Shown: positions 8,446 through 19,059 of the stretch, in pieces | Numbering within the stretch: the stretch's first letter is position 1 | Layout: every line of letters starts with the position of its first letter | Assembly: GCA_958430865.1 (NCBI GenBank) | Contig: CAUDNR010004503.1 | Coordinates: 1-21,373 of the forward strand | Length of the DNA: 21,373 nucleotides | DNA from: Entrophospora sp. SA101 | Taxonomy: Eukaryota > Glomeromycota > Glomeromycetes > Entrophosporales > Entrophosporaceae | Direction: 5' to 3' | Program-made: the position numbers and the translations under genes | Notes under the pieces: model-generated | The model's input: the letters and a program-made list of their open reading frames with translations, nothing else | Told to the model about the DNA's origin: nothing | Database searches by the model: none

Positions 8446-10506
8446 AAATTTTGACGGAAAAATTGGATGTTAATCTTTATAAAATAAAAACGGATTTACC
8501 AAACTTGGAACATTAATATAAATTTCTTTTTAATTTCCAGGTTATTCCGATTGAATATTTTAAAGTTTAATATTAAATACTGATATTAATGAAATTTAAG
8601 TTAATAATTGCCACCTTTTTTCTTTTTCATAAACCTGCCCGCATCCATTTATTCATTCCTTATTCAATTAGTTAGAATAAATTAAATTCATATGATAAAT
8701 AAATAAATTGATGATATTTTTTTTGAAATTAAAACAAGTTTAAATCCCTTTTTGTTTACAGACTTGTGAAAATTACAGTGATAAACAAAGAATATGAATA
8801 TTTGTTTATTTGATCTACATTAGTTTATTAATTTAATCGTTTGTTTATTGTTGTCGTTATCTGTATGGAGGATGAGGGGTTTTAAAGTAATGGGGCTGGA
8901 AAATTGCGGGGTTATATTCTGAGTTGTAAAAATCAAAAAATCATGGTATCTTTTCATAATTTTTTTATACAATCCACCTTCTATTTCCTGCTAGCTTCTT
9001 TGTAAGATCAGATCAATTAGTATTCATTCAAAATGAAAATATTGTTAATGTGCATATTTTTGTATGTGAATAGATAGAACGTAAGATATGTGTGTGTGTG
9101 TGTGTGTGTATAGATGTGTGTGTCTGTGTGTTGTGTGAATAGGAAGTAGTAGGCATGATGAGGGTAATTTGTGTTACTGATTATTATGATTGTTATTAAA
9201 ATATTACTACTATTTATGATTTATTTGCAAAGAAAAGCAATAAAGAAAAGTGTTGATTGGTAACAACAATACGATGATGACAATTTGAATTCATTGATTT
9301 GCTATTTACAGTTTATTTTACATTTACAATAGAATTCAATTTTGTCATTATATCATAACCAACATCCGTTAGCATTATCATGAGCATCATCATTATTCAT
9401 ACCTCTACACTATTCTATTAATATAATGCTCAGGGTTTATTTGTTTAAAAAACATATTAAAAACATAATAAACATAATAATGTTAACAAAATTGGCATTA
9501 TTAGTATGCTATTCTTTGTTTACATGTAAACAATAATAATAAATATTATTATTATCATTTTCTGTACTTTAAAATTTCCCTGCTTTTTCCAAACTTGGTA
9601 ATTACCTGGAAAAGTCATAAAATTATGATTATTATTTTTTACATTCTTCAAACAATATTCTCATTTATTATTATAATTACAAACAAAGTAAATTTAGTCA
9701 TACATAATGTGTAATAAATAATATGTAATGAATGTACATGGTCAAATACGCAAAAATAGATAATGTAAATGTATGAATATGTGTGTATAACATGATTTAC
9801 AATTTTTATTATTATCAATTAATTGTGTGGGAATATTTACCATTAGTCGATTAGCTATGTAAATGAGAATGAATGCATCTTTTTAAATATCTCGTTTTTT
9901 TTTTTTAAAAAAAAATAATTTTCAAATTATTATTTTTTTTTATTACCCGAAGACTGCAAAAAAAACCTGTTTTAAAAATTTATTTAAATAATTAGGGAGA
10001 AAATTTATCTAAATAACAATTAGTAATAATCAGTAATTATAACAACAATTAGTAATTGTAATAAGAGCAGCAGAATTTACGCAACCACTTCTTACAATGC
10101 GTGTATACCCCGCAAAGAGTGTATGGATAAATATATCCATCATTTCTTCGAATTTTATTACCAAGTTAACTAATTTCTATATTTAGAACCCTTTATCATC
10201 GTGCATAAATCTTGTGGCAAAGTAAAATATGTCACACACGCAAACTAAACTTAAAATATTTACCAAAAAAAGAATATATTTATCTCCAATTTTTGTTTTT
10301 TAAAATAAATAAATGTTTATTTGTCAAACATCATCATATGAAAACCAAGCGCGCTTTTTATAAATCGCAAAGCCGGAAAAGGCCAAACTAAAGTAATACT
10401 CCGTAAATATACTAGGCACGGTGATTATAACACGTAAAAATTGTTTGATTGGTGAATTGGTGTTGGTTGGCACATTAGTAATTTTTGTTGATTGAATTGA
10501 TTGAAC
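8444..10506. other. AT-rich intergenic desert
   Basis: About 2 kb without a supported gene on either strand. It contains a TG microsatellite (listed separately) and poly(A)/poly(T) blocks near 9893-9915 and 9929-9942. Stop codons are dense in all frames. Nothing else is recognised. Confidence 0.6.
9089..9137 (+). repeat. TG/GT dinucleotide microsatellite
   Basis: About ten perfect TG units (9089-9109), then interrupted TG runs to about 9137. A simple sequence repeat in noncoding DNA. Confidence 0.95.
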
Positions 10507-10507
10507 T

Positions 10508-10528
10508 GATGATGATGATGATGATGAT
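10508..10528 (+). repeat. GAT trinucleotide microsatellite
   Basis: Seven consecutive GAT units. A second short run of the same triplet lies at about 10627-10641. No open coding frame is supported here. Confidence 0.9.
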
Positions 10529-10795
10529 TTTTAATTACGTGGCTGCTTTAATCGAATTGATGTTAATTGGTTTATTTTATATTGAGCGAGATATTGAAAT
10601 TGTAAAGAAAATCTTTCCCAAATAATTGATGATGATGATGATTCATATATGATAATATACTTTTTAATATTTTCATATGATGATTCAATTAACAACATCA
10701 ATCAAAATTTTTTTAAAAAAATAATATTCGTCATTACTTTCCACCATTCATCCATCATCCATCTTCTCTCTCTATATATCTATCTTCTTCTTTTT

Positions 10796-10870
10796 CAACC
10801 TCCAGCCCTTCATTCATTCTCATTCATTCATCAATCAACATTTCATTCATCCAACATTTTCATTCACAAT
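10796..10870 (+). repeat. Pyrimidine-rich CATTCAT interspersed repeat
   Basis: CATTCAT and TCATTCAT words recur many times after a CT-rich run (about 10765-10795). An 86-codon frame at 10649-10909 covers it, but its residues (Ser/His/Phe/Ile) simply follow the repeat, so it is treated as simple sequence. It may lie in the distal upstream region of the gene at 12088. Confidence 0.6.
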
Positions 10871-11930
10871 TTGAGCTGTGATTTGTCCAAGAATCTAGTG
10901 GATGGTTGAAAAGGCGGTAAACAAGTGTTTGACACTCTTCTCTTTTTCGTTTCTTGTATTACAAAAAGTTTCAATTCTACGACTTTTTTTAGAAATTTTT
11001 ATTTTTTTTGATTGTTAAAATAACTAACTATATATAAATTTATCAGCTGATTGTTGCACAATATAAATTAGGTTTGTTTTGTTTTGTTTATGTTTGCTTT
11101 TTCCCTGGTTGCTTTACTTGATTTTCTACTTATGAGGTTAACAAGTGAACTATTGCACATAATAAAGTGTTACATTGCGCGGAGCAATCAACAAAATAAT
11201 AATATGATGATGATCCTAAGAGAGAGCAATTAAAAATAAAATAAATAAAAAAAAAAAATCAAATTAACTGTTAATAATCAAAATAATAATAAATAATAAG
11301 GGCTTTTTTTTTCCAATTAATGTGAATGTGTTGATTGTCATCTGAAAGTATAAAAAACAAACGTTTCGAAATATTAGTTAGTGTCATTATTATTATATAG
11401 ATTATATAATATATAAATTGGTAAATCAACTTACAGCAGCAAGTAATCTCTCTTCATTTTTTATTTTGCTCCTTTACATTTCAATTATTATTTATCATCA
11501 TCAGTAAATTATAGTTGTGATTATTATTATCTACTTTATCTGCTTCTCCTCAAAACTAATTTGTTATTAATTAATATATATTGGACGTGTGATTATTGGG
11601 GAAAAGGAAATCAGTAATAATAATCAGTAAAATCAGTAAAAAGATACTAAAAAAAAAAAAATGTTTATCACGTTTCACTAGTATAATAATGGCGTTACTT
11701 CAAGATCAATTGAATAATTACTGCATAAATTATAAATTCCGGTTTATATATTGTTGGATAAACTAATATATACATTAATATATATATATATATATATCTA
11801 AATAATATAATATAAACTAATATATTATAAACTAATGTATAATATATAAATAAATATCTTTAATTATCCCAATCGTCGTATATTTAAAGAGGGATTGAAT
11901 CAAAGTTTGAAAAAATAAAAAATCAAATAT
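10871..11930. other. AT-rich upstream region of the HATPase-STAS gene
   Basis: No gene is recognised. It contains an (AT)n block at about 11778-11798 and repeated AATAAT/ATTATT words. It presumably includes distal regulatory DNA for the gene starting at 12088, but no specific site can be named. Confidence 0.45.
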
Positions 11931-12087
11931 TTTTTTTAAAAAAAAAAAAATATTTATTAATTAAAAAAAAAATATAATAATTTCGTTAAAATTTTTCTTT
12001 TCAAAAAAAAAAAAAACAAACACTTATAAATACTCTCAACTTTTTTTTTAATTACAAAAAAAAAAAAAATTATAAAAAGTTATAAAA
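11931..12087 (+). promoter_or_regulatory. Poly(A)/poly(T)-rich promoter and 5' leader of the HATPase-STAS gene
   Basis: Alternating T and A homopolymer blocks (about 11930-11951, 11963-11972, 12006-12016, 12041-12049, 12056-12069) lie directly before the ATG at 12088. Such nucleosome-excluding tracts are common at fungal promoters. The bases just before the start are A-rich (TATAAAA then ATG), a favourable fungal start context. No TATA box can be singled out in sequence this AT-rich. Confidence 0.45.
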
Positions 12088-13521
12088 ATGGTTGCACCAA
12101 CAAAAACACTCCAAGTTGAAATAAAACCATTCAATCAAGTTCTCGATGTAATAAAACAATTAAATTACGACCCGCTCTTCAAATCAGAGGATGTAATTTA
12201 CTTATCCGTGTCAACCACATCACCAAAAGTAACAATAGAAATAGCATCAATAGCCGCAATCATCCAATTCTCTTGTGATTTAGTCGTATCAAACATCGTA
12301 TACGATGTATCATTGAACTTCTCCGCCGTCAAGCTTCCATTCACGTGGCCACCAAAAAAAACAATTCGTGACGTTCTTTTTGCTAAACATGATAACCCAA
12401 TAGCTATCGAATTGGTTAGTAAGGATTGTCGTTTGACCGTCTTTAGAAAAAACGATCATAATTGTCGTGATGATTGGTACGATCATGTAAAAAATTGGAG
12501 AACAGATATGCCAAATCGTTTTCATTTGATGTTGAGCGAATTGGTGGAAAATGTTTCCGCTCATGCTAAATTAGAAGCATCGAGATTCTGTTTCACCGCT
12601 GGTTTATATTTCGCCAACAAAAAGGTACGAGCCAATTTTTTTATATATTAGTTGTTTGATAATTACGTGTTATATATAATATATATATATACTTATATAT
12701 AATGATTATACTTTTTCCAATATAGCTCTATTATAGCATAGCAGATTCAGGTGTTGGACTTCGTGGTTCACTTCGTGAAGCAATAGTTACCGATGCAAAA
12801 AATGTTGCAGCTCGTGCATGTGCCTTAAATTTAACAAGACCGCAATTCACATCAAAAGGTATCGAAAGAGGTCATCAAGGCGTCGGTTTGTTTATTACTA
12901 GTGATTTGGCTCAAATGAATAAAGGTTATCTTGAAATTCTCTCCGGTAAACAAGAATACGAACAAAGAGGTAATTTTTTTTGATGTGATTATAATAGAAA
13001 TGCGTGGTATATATATATAAGTAAATAACAATATGCTAACAATGATGAATAATATATACATCTCACACACAGATACAACAGTGATGCGTATGCGTGGTAT
13101 GGCAGAATGGAAAGGAACAATGGTACATGGTGCAATCAATCTCGACCAAGGTTTTAATTATCGGGAAGCAATGAAACGTTTTGAAAATCCATCAAAACTC
13201 CAAAATGATCGATTTTTTGTTTGTAATGTACATTTGAACGTCTACGGTCAACGAACTTTGAGAACCAGAGAACTTTGCGAAGAGATTATCCGAGATTTAG
13301 AATTGGCCGCCCAACGATCACCAAAAATCATTTTAGACTTTACCGAGATCGATGAAATTAGTCAAGCTTTCCGTGGTTTCCTACGACAATTCGTCGTCAA
13401 TCATTCAAAAGTAAAACTCATGATCATGGTGCCATCTGATGCCGACGAAGATTTAAAAGAAGATTTACAAGAGTTGATAGAATTAGCAACTCAAAATAAT
13501 GTTGAAGATGAGGATGAATAA
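12088..13521 (+). CDS. GHKL/HATPase ATP-binding protein fused to STAS-like (DUF4325-type) domain, three exons, 409 aa
   Basis: Exons are 12088-12624, 12726-12969 and 13073-13521; introns of 101 and 103 nt begin GTACGA and GTAATT and end TATAG and CACAG. The joins restore one 1,230-nt frame (FANKK-LYYSIAD; EYEQR-DTTVM, split codon). Residues 1-140 are an unrecognised N-terminal region. The ATPase domain spans about 141-260: N box LMLSELVENVSAHA (E151, N155), G1 box DSGVG (186-190) and G2 loop GHQGVGLFI (228-236). These are the Mg/ATP-binding motifs of GHKL proteins, as in anti-sigma kinases; no phospho-acceptor His domain is seen. The C-terminal part (about 304-402) fits the STAS-like DUF4325 pattern: R-x-R-E-L-C then KIILDFTEIDEISQAFRGFL. 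The acidic tail is EDEDE. Bacteria use such kinase-plus-STAS pairs as regulatory switches; its fungal role, partner and location are unknown. Domain calls are strong, function inferred. Confidence 0.9.
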
Positions 13522-14673
13522 ATAAATAAATAATAGTTTATTAAATCTTATTTATTATAATAATAATATATAATAATTATATAATTTTTTTTTTAATTAA
13601 TAAATTTACTAATTATCTCTCCATACCCATACTCATACATATTTATTTTTTATATATGCATACATTTCAATCATTTTTTCCATAAAAAAATTTTAAAAAT
13701 ATAAAATCATTTATTCATTTTATTTAGAATTTTTTTAAAAATAAAAATTTCTCTTTTCTCTCATATCATTTTTTTTATAAATATATAAATATAAATATTT
13801 TATAATTATTATAGATTAGTTTTATTTTTTATTTTTTATTTCATATTAAAAATTTTTTTTTATAATTAGATTTTTTTTTCTCTCGAGGAGTAAATAAACA
13901 AAAATAAAAATGTATTATATAATATAAAATAAGTTTATCAAGTTTTTATTATGATTGAATATTTTATCTTTCGGCCCGATTAATATCCAAAAAACATCAC
14001 TCTCAAACTGATGTCTTGTTTTTTTCCGAGTTACCTATTATTAGCTATATGATTTTCTCGGTGGCTCAATAGAACCTTATCTTCTTTGTTTACAATCGGA
14101 ATTTCATTGTTGTCTTATTCATCACTAGATAATAATAAATATTTAAATAGGCGGATGATTGTAAAAATTAGACTTATTTTTTTGAACTAAAAAAATTAAT
14201 CAATACTGTTTTTAACTTAATTTGCATCTTCATCGTCAACTGCAAGATGAATCGGATGAATTTGTGTGGGTGAGAGATAATTGCAGATCGAGGGTAGCAG
14301 TCAAAGTGGATTTATGGTCTTTGACTCGACTTTTCAATTTTTTTCACTCCATCTTTACAGCTAGCTAGCTTGTATTTAAAACATGGAGTTAAATGATATT
14401 ATTGAAATAGCAGGATAAAAACTCGTCTGAAAGAGAAATCAGAATATGAATCGTCATTGTAATTAGTAATGAGTTCCATTTAAAACAAGAAAGAAATTTA
14501 TTCAACTTTTGTTAACTTTATTATTTGTTGTGATGGCAAAAAATGTTTTATCATAAATATTACATATTATTACTATTATTATATTAATATGTTAAAGTAT
14601 TATCGAATGAATTATTTTCTATAATTACTACTATATTTATCTATTTATTTATTCTTATCTTAATAATATTCCC
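13522..14673. other. Intergenic region between two convergent genes
   Basis: It holds the 3' regions of the HATPase-STAS gene (AATAAA words begin at the stop, 13521-13534) and of the minus-strand gene ending at 14674. Poly(T)/poly(A) blocks dominate to about 13900, followed by a less biased stretch (about 13970-14420) with no coding frame. No gene is supported. Confidence 0.55.
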
Positions 14674-16358
14674 TTAAAAAGTTATAGTAATATCACCATT
14701 TGTAGTTTGCACATTCAAATTACTAGCTCCTTTACCAACGCTGCCAGCTTTCTTATTTGTTCCATCAGATGTCTTCACATCTCCATTAGTGGTCGAAAGA
14801 CTATAAGTACCAGAAAATGTCGAACCCTATATTATATAAATAAAGGATCAATTAATTAACTGGTAAATAATGCTTTTGCTTGACACAAAATTATATAACA
14901 AAATATTCCAATAATCATCATATTACTTACAAAGTCAAGAGTAACATCACCATTACTACTAGTAGCACTAATAGTTGGTTGTTGTGCAGTTTTAATATTA
15001 ACACCCATAGTAATATCTCCATTAGTAGTGCTAGCACTCAAACTACTCTCCAAATTCATCAATTTACTAACAGAAATGTCTCCATTAGTAGATTCAAAAG
15101 TGGCACTTGCCGCATTCAAATTGTTCGATTTAACATCTCCATTCGTGCTTTTCAATTTGATTGCTTTGGCAGACAAGTCTTGTATATATATGTCACCGTT
15201 AAAAGTGGAGGTTCTGAATTCGGTCGTATAGGGTACCGGATGACCTGCTACTACGATATCGTAATTGTCGGTTTCTACAGCGGTGGCTTTACTAAGAACT
15301 TGTGGCAAGATCACCTCGACATGTGATATGACACATCGACCTGGCACTGACAAATAAGTGGTCCAACCCCATTTATCATCGATAGCAGATCGTATCTTTT
15401 TTTTTAGGAGGAAAAAAAAAAAAATTTGAAAAGTGAGTGGAGAACGTCATAAACTGGAAATGGGATATATATATAGAGGATTTTCAAATTATGTAAAAAT
15501 AAACTTACAATTGATAATACATAAGTGTCACTAGATTCTGGTGCAGCGTTTATAGAAGCATCTTCAGGTTTTGTAGATGCAATACGAACGTTTACCGTGG
15601 CATTTGTTGCAGTAGTAGTATTACTTTGTGTAATAGTTATAGCACTTTTCTAAATAAATAATGTATGCATGTATTGCATGTTAATATTGTCTTATATTCA
15701 CCAATTAATTATACCGACATACACCCGTTTTTATTACTACTAGACTTACCAGAGTGATAAGATTTTTAAGTGAATCCACTTTAAAAGTGCTATAAACACT
15801 TGGATCGTAGGTAAAGGTGTTAACTGGCACAGTATCGATCTTACCATTAAGAGCATTACATGCACTAACATTAACAGCTGCAACAATCTATAAAAAACAT
15901 AAATCTTATTATTATGATGATGTAAATGATGATAATACAATATATATATGTATACACATATACTTACAGCCAAGGAGATTATTATTGATAAAAATATACA
16001 ACAGAAAATACCACAGCACCAACAAAGACATACTGGAATAAAGCAACAACAACATTTCCTTTCTATATAATTACACGTGAATTGTCACGTGGCATACAAT
16101 TTCGAATTAGATAAAACAATAAAAATAATATTATTATTATAATAATAACGCCCACAACTTACTTTTATAATCCTTCTTAAAAGCTCCTCGAGTACCTTCA
16201 ACAACATTAAATCTAGATTTATTATTAGAAGCACTTTCTTCATTTTCTATCTTGTTGTTGGTATAGTTGTTGTTATTGTATCCATTATTATCAAATGGTG
16301 GTGGTGGCGATGCTGGTGGTGAACTTGATTGTACTGTATATTTCTTTTCGGCGCTCAT
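14674..16358 (-). CDS. Single-pass membrane protein with DUF4097/DUF7330-like TNGD-repeat adhesin domain, six exons, 385 aa
   Basis: Exons on the minus strand are 16358-16163, 16032-15968, 15887-15750, 15649-15509, 15395-14931 and 14826-14674. Introns of 130, 80, 100, 113 and 104 nt all have GTAAGT donors, and every join keeps the frame (1,158 nt with stop). Residues 1-65 are polar, with SSSPPASPPPPFDNN and an Asn-rich stretch, presumably cytosolic. Residues 66-93 form one hydrophobic helix opened by a Cys cluster (CLCWCCGIFCC), plausibly palmitoylated. A 65-nt exon encodes nearly all of it. The outer part ends in seven N-G-D motifs (246, 265, 284, 305, 328, 349, 378), about 20 residues apart, in strands like STTNGDITM. 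This is the ladder of DUF4097-type putative adhesins (fungal DUF7330), expected to form a beta-solenoid. Start chosen as the first ATG before the polar tail. Surface role inferred; ligand unknown. Confidence 0.88.
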
Positions 16359-18164
16359 CTTAAATTAATTGTTTGTTTGATTAATTACTGGCTATTACGA
16401 ACTAACTAATTTATAAATAGTAAATGTTGATATTATTAACAATTGGAGAATTCAAAAATTCAATTGAAAAAAAAATTTTAATCGAATTCTAAAGAAAAAA
16501 AAAAAAAGGTTTAAGGTTTGGAATTCTTCTTTTATACCATTTTTTTTTTTTTAAGGATACTAATACTATTACTGTAATTGTTGAATTATTATTGTTGTAA
16601 TAATTCATAAATTGGAATGTTTGTGTTTGTGTCTCATCTAAATTTGGTTGGCACTAGTAAATTTAGTAAATTAAATAAATTAGCTTTTGTATCAACATGT
16701 ATGAAATTTAATTGGCGGAATCGCGGGGGTTTTCTAGAAAAAGAGTGGCATAACACCAATGTCATATGATTAATTAATTACTTTACATAGAAAAAAGTTG
16801 GTTTTCTAGTAAATATTTAACAATATATGATAGATTTCTTGGTAAATTCCTCAAGAAATTGTCAAATTTAGAATATCATTACTATTTCCAGCCTTGCCTA
16901 GTAATTGTGTGTAGCAAAACTATTTGTTTACCTGAAAATAAAATTCTATTTTTATATATTTTATTTTATTTCGTGAATGGAATGTTAACGTCAAACAATT
17001 AATTTCTTGGATAAATCACCATATTACTATTCATTGATAATATCGTTTTTCTCGACAGTATGGTTCTCTTGGATAGAACCAGTCAGTTTTCGCTAATAAA
17101 TCGTTTCTCATTCATTAGTTAATATTAATATTATTATGTATAAAAGAATTTGAAATTCGTTTGTATACTTTTAAAAATTAAAACTAATACGGCCTGAGAA
17201 CAAGTTTCGATTACTCCGTTCTCACCCGCTTCCATTTTGGTAATTTCCATGTTTTTTAAAATTTTCTTGGCAACCAAGAAAATACAAATAAATATTTATT
17301 TTTAGAAATTCATTTTGCTAATTGGATTGTGCGGATTTAGATTTGGAAGTTAAATACACGGAATTGATTTGCTTTAGAGGTAGAGAAGAAGAATGTGCTA
17401 CCGTATACAAAATTTTTACATTGGTAATATGAAAAATATTCCTAAACTTACTGGCAATTTGTTGATTTAAAGGTAGTGAGTGAGTAATGTTCTAGGACCG
17501 GGCTTCAGACATGTCCTTGGACTTTTTTAAAAATATTACATATGTAAAGGTAGTTTTGTAGAATTAGGATGCATAAGCATGTTTTACGTTGTGAAAATGG
17601 CTTACAGCAATATGCGCGATTGTATATATATATAATATTAATATTATAAATTTTTTTTGACTACAAATTATTTATCATCATTATATATATATATATATAA
17701 TAAGTTATACTCCTTTTAGTATAAAAGATCATGACGCGAACACTGTTCATTTGCTATTTGCATAAGTGCGACTATGATGTATTCTTAATCCATTACACAA
17801 AAATTATTGGCGAACCTTTGTAAAACAATGGAAAATTCTATACAAAATAAAGTTTCACAATTTTTGTGTGATGTATCATATGGAGGGTTTGTAAACCATC
17901 TAAAAAAAACTTTGTCGATTACATCCTTATTTAATATATTTGTTTATGTAATAACTTTAATTTGTGATTCGCGCAAATAGAAGTGCGTACCCATAATTAC
18001 AACATCTCTATATTTTTTTAATCATTGAAAAATATTACTCAAAATGCTAAACTTTTATGGCAATATTTTAAAATATGCTAATATTTATTTAATTCAAAGT
18101 TCAAACTCAATTTTTCTACATGTGAGCGATATAAATATACCAGTATAATATTCGTTTCTCCAAG
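16359..18164. other. AT-rich intergenic region upstream of the TNGD-repeat gene
   Basis: About 1.8 kb with no supported gene on either strand. Nearest the minus-strand gene it has A and T homopolymers (16490-16508, 16540-16553) typical of promoters here. (AT)n blocks sit at about 17625-17640 and 17681-17700. Nothing else is recognised. Confidence 0.55.
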
Positions 18165-18390
18165 ATGGCATATATAAGTATATTAGCAGAAGAAAAAATA
18201 CCTGTCGAAGCATTAATTAACAATACAATCATTAGCAAGAGTTTGATCAGCAAGCTCTTGGAATACAGTACAATAAAGCTTCTGATTATGTCAAAAAAGA
18301 CTTGAAAGATGTAAATTGTTTAGTCTTACTCCGAAACCATAAAAGAAAATATTGGGGCATCAAAGCAATTGACCTTGAGATCATTTAATC
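18165..18390 (+). pseudogene. Retropepsin-like aspartic protease relic (LTR-retroelement type)
   Basis: From ATG at 18165 the frame reads SILAEEKIPVEALINNTIIS then KSLISKLLEY. This follows the retroviral-type protease pattern 'V-x-A-L-I-D-T-G-A-x-x-S-L-I-S-K'. The catalytic D-T-G is replaced by N-N-T, so the copy cannot be active. Similarity continues after a frameshift near 18255 (GIQYNKASDYVKKDLKDVN). No LTRs, reverse transcriptase or integrase were recognised nearby. It is most likely a fragment of a Ty3-type or domesticated protease gene. Confidence 0.5.
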
Positions 18391-18737
18391 ATCAGAACAT
18401 GCAACCTACATAATAATAATAAAAAGATAACATTCATTGTATGTTTGAAAAGAGTATTCCGATTATTTGTAAAATATATACCAATTCAACTCCCGATTTT
18501 ATTTTTTGGCTAAAAATGAGAGAACTTTAATGTAAAAAAGAGAGTATGAGTTTCCGTATATTTTAATTGATCCGGATAAAAAAATGGCTGTGTGTCATAT
18601 GATTAGATGTTCAAAAAGTTTAATTGGAACCATTGACTATGAAATCGTCAAGTCAATCACACCTCTCAAACCTTATACAGTTCACTTTCTCTATATAGCG
18701 GACCATTTGGCCTTGGAAGAATGTCTGTTATAGAATT
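18391..18737. other. Intergenic sequence with a short unrecognised open frame
   Basis: A plus-strand frame of about 65 codons without an early ATG (about 18539-18732; it contains IDPDKKMAVCHMIRCSKSLI) ends just before the tandem repeat. No family is recognised. It could be another piece of the decayed element to its left. Confidence 0.35.
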
Positions 18738-18985
18738 AATTATTCAATAGTTTGTGTAGGAGTGATCAAAGTAAGCATTAAGGGCAAGGTCTATGAAGCT
18801 TGCAAAATATACTAATGAGCATTTTGTTAATTATCAATAGTTTGTATAGGAGTGATCAAAAGTAAGCATTAAGGACAAGATCTATGAACAAAATATACTA
18901 ATAACGTTTATTAATTATTCAATAGTTTGCATAATATCTATGAACAAAATATTCTAACAAACGTTTTATCAATTATTCAATAGTT
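18738..18985 (+). repeat. Imperfect tandem repeat, three units plus a partial fourth
   Basis: Units start with AATTATTCAATAGTTTG-like sequence at 18738 (91 bp), 18829 (84 bp), 18913 (58 bp) and 18971 (15 bp partial). Units 1 and 2 share AGGAGTGATCAAA and AAGCATTAAGG. Unit 3 has lost that middle part but keeps ATCTATGAACAAAATAT. Length shrinks to the right by internal deletion. The repeat lies in noncoding DNA. Confidence 0.85.
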
Positions 18986-19059
18986 ATATTTATTATTTAT
19001 TTATGTATATAAATTTCTCTTTTATTTTAACTTATATTTAATAACATCACTGATAAATA

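Noticed and set aside
10649..10909. 86-codon plus-strand frame starting MIIYFLIFSY
   Set aside because: Its sequence mirrors CT-rich and CATTCAT simple repeats and shows no domain.
12852..13139. 95-codon minus-strand frame
   Set aside because: It is antisense to exons 2-3 and intron 2 of the HATPase-STAS gene.
14880..15326. 148-codon plus-strand frame
   Set aside because: It is antisense to the TNGD-repeat exon and mirrors the repeat (Ser/Asn/Ile).
17197..17229. Short inverted repeat TGAGAAC ... GTTCTCA as a terminator or regulatory hairpin
   Set aside because: A seven-base match with a long loop is expected by chance in a sequence this size and has no gene next to it.
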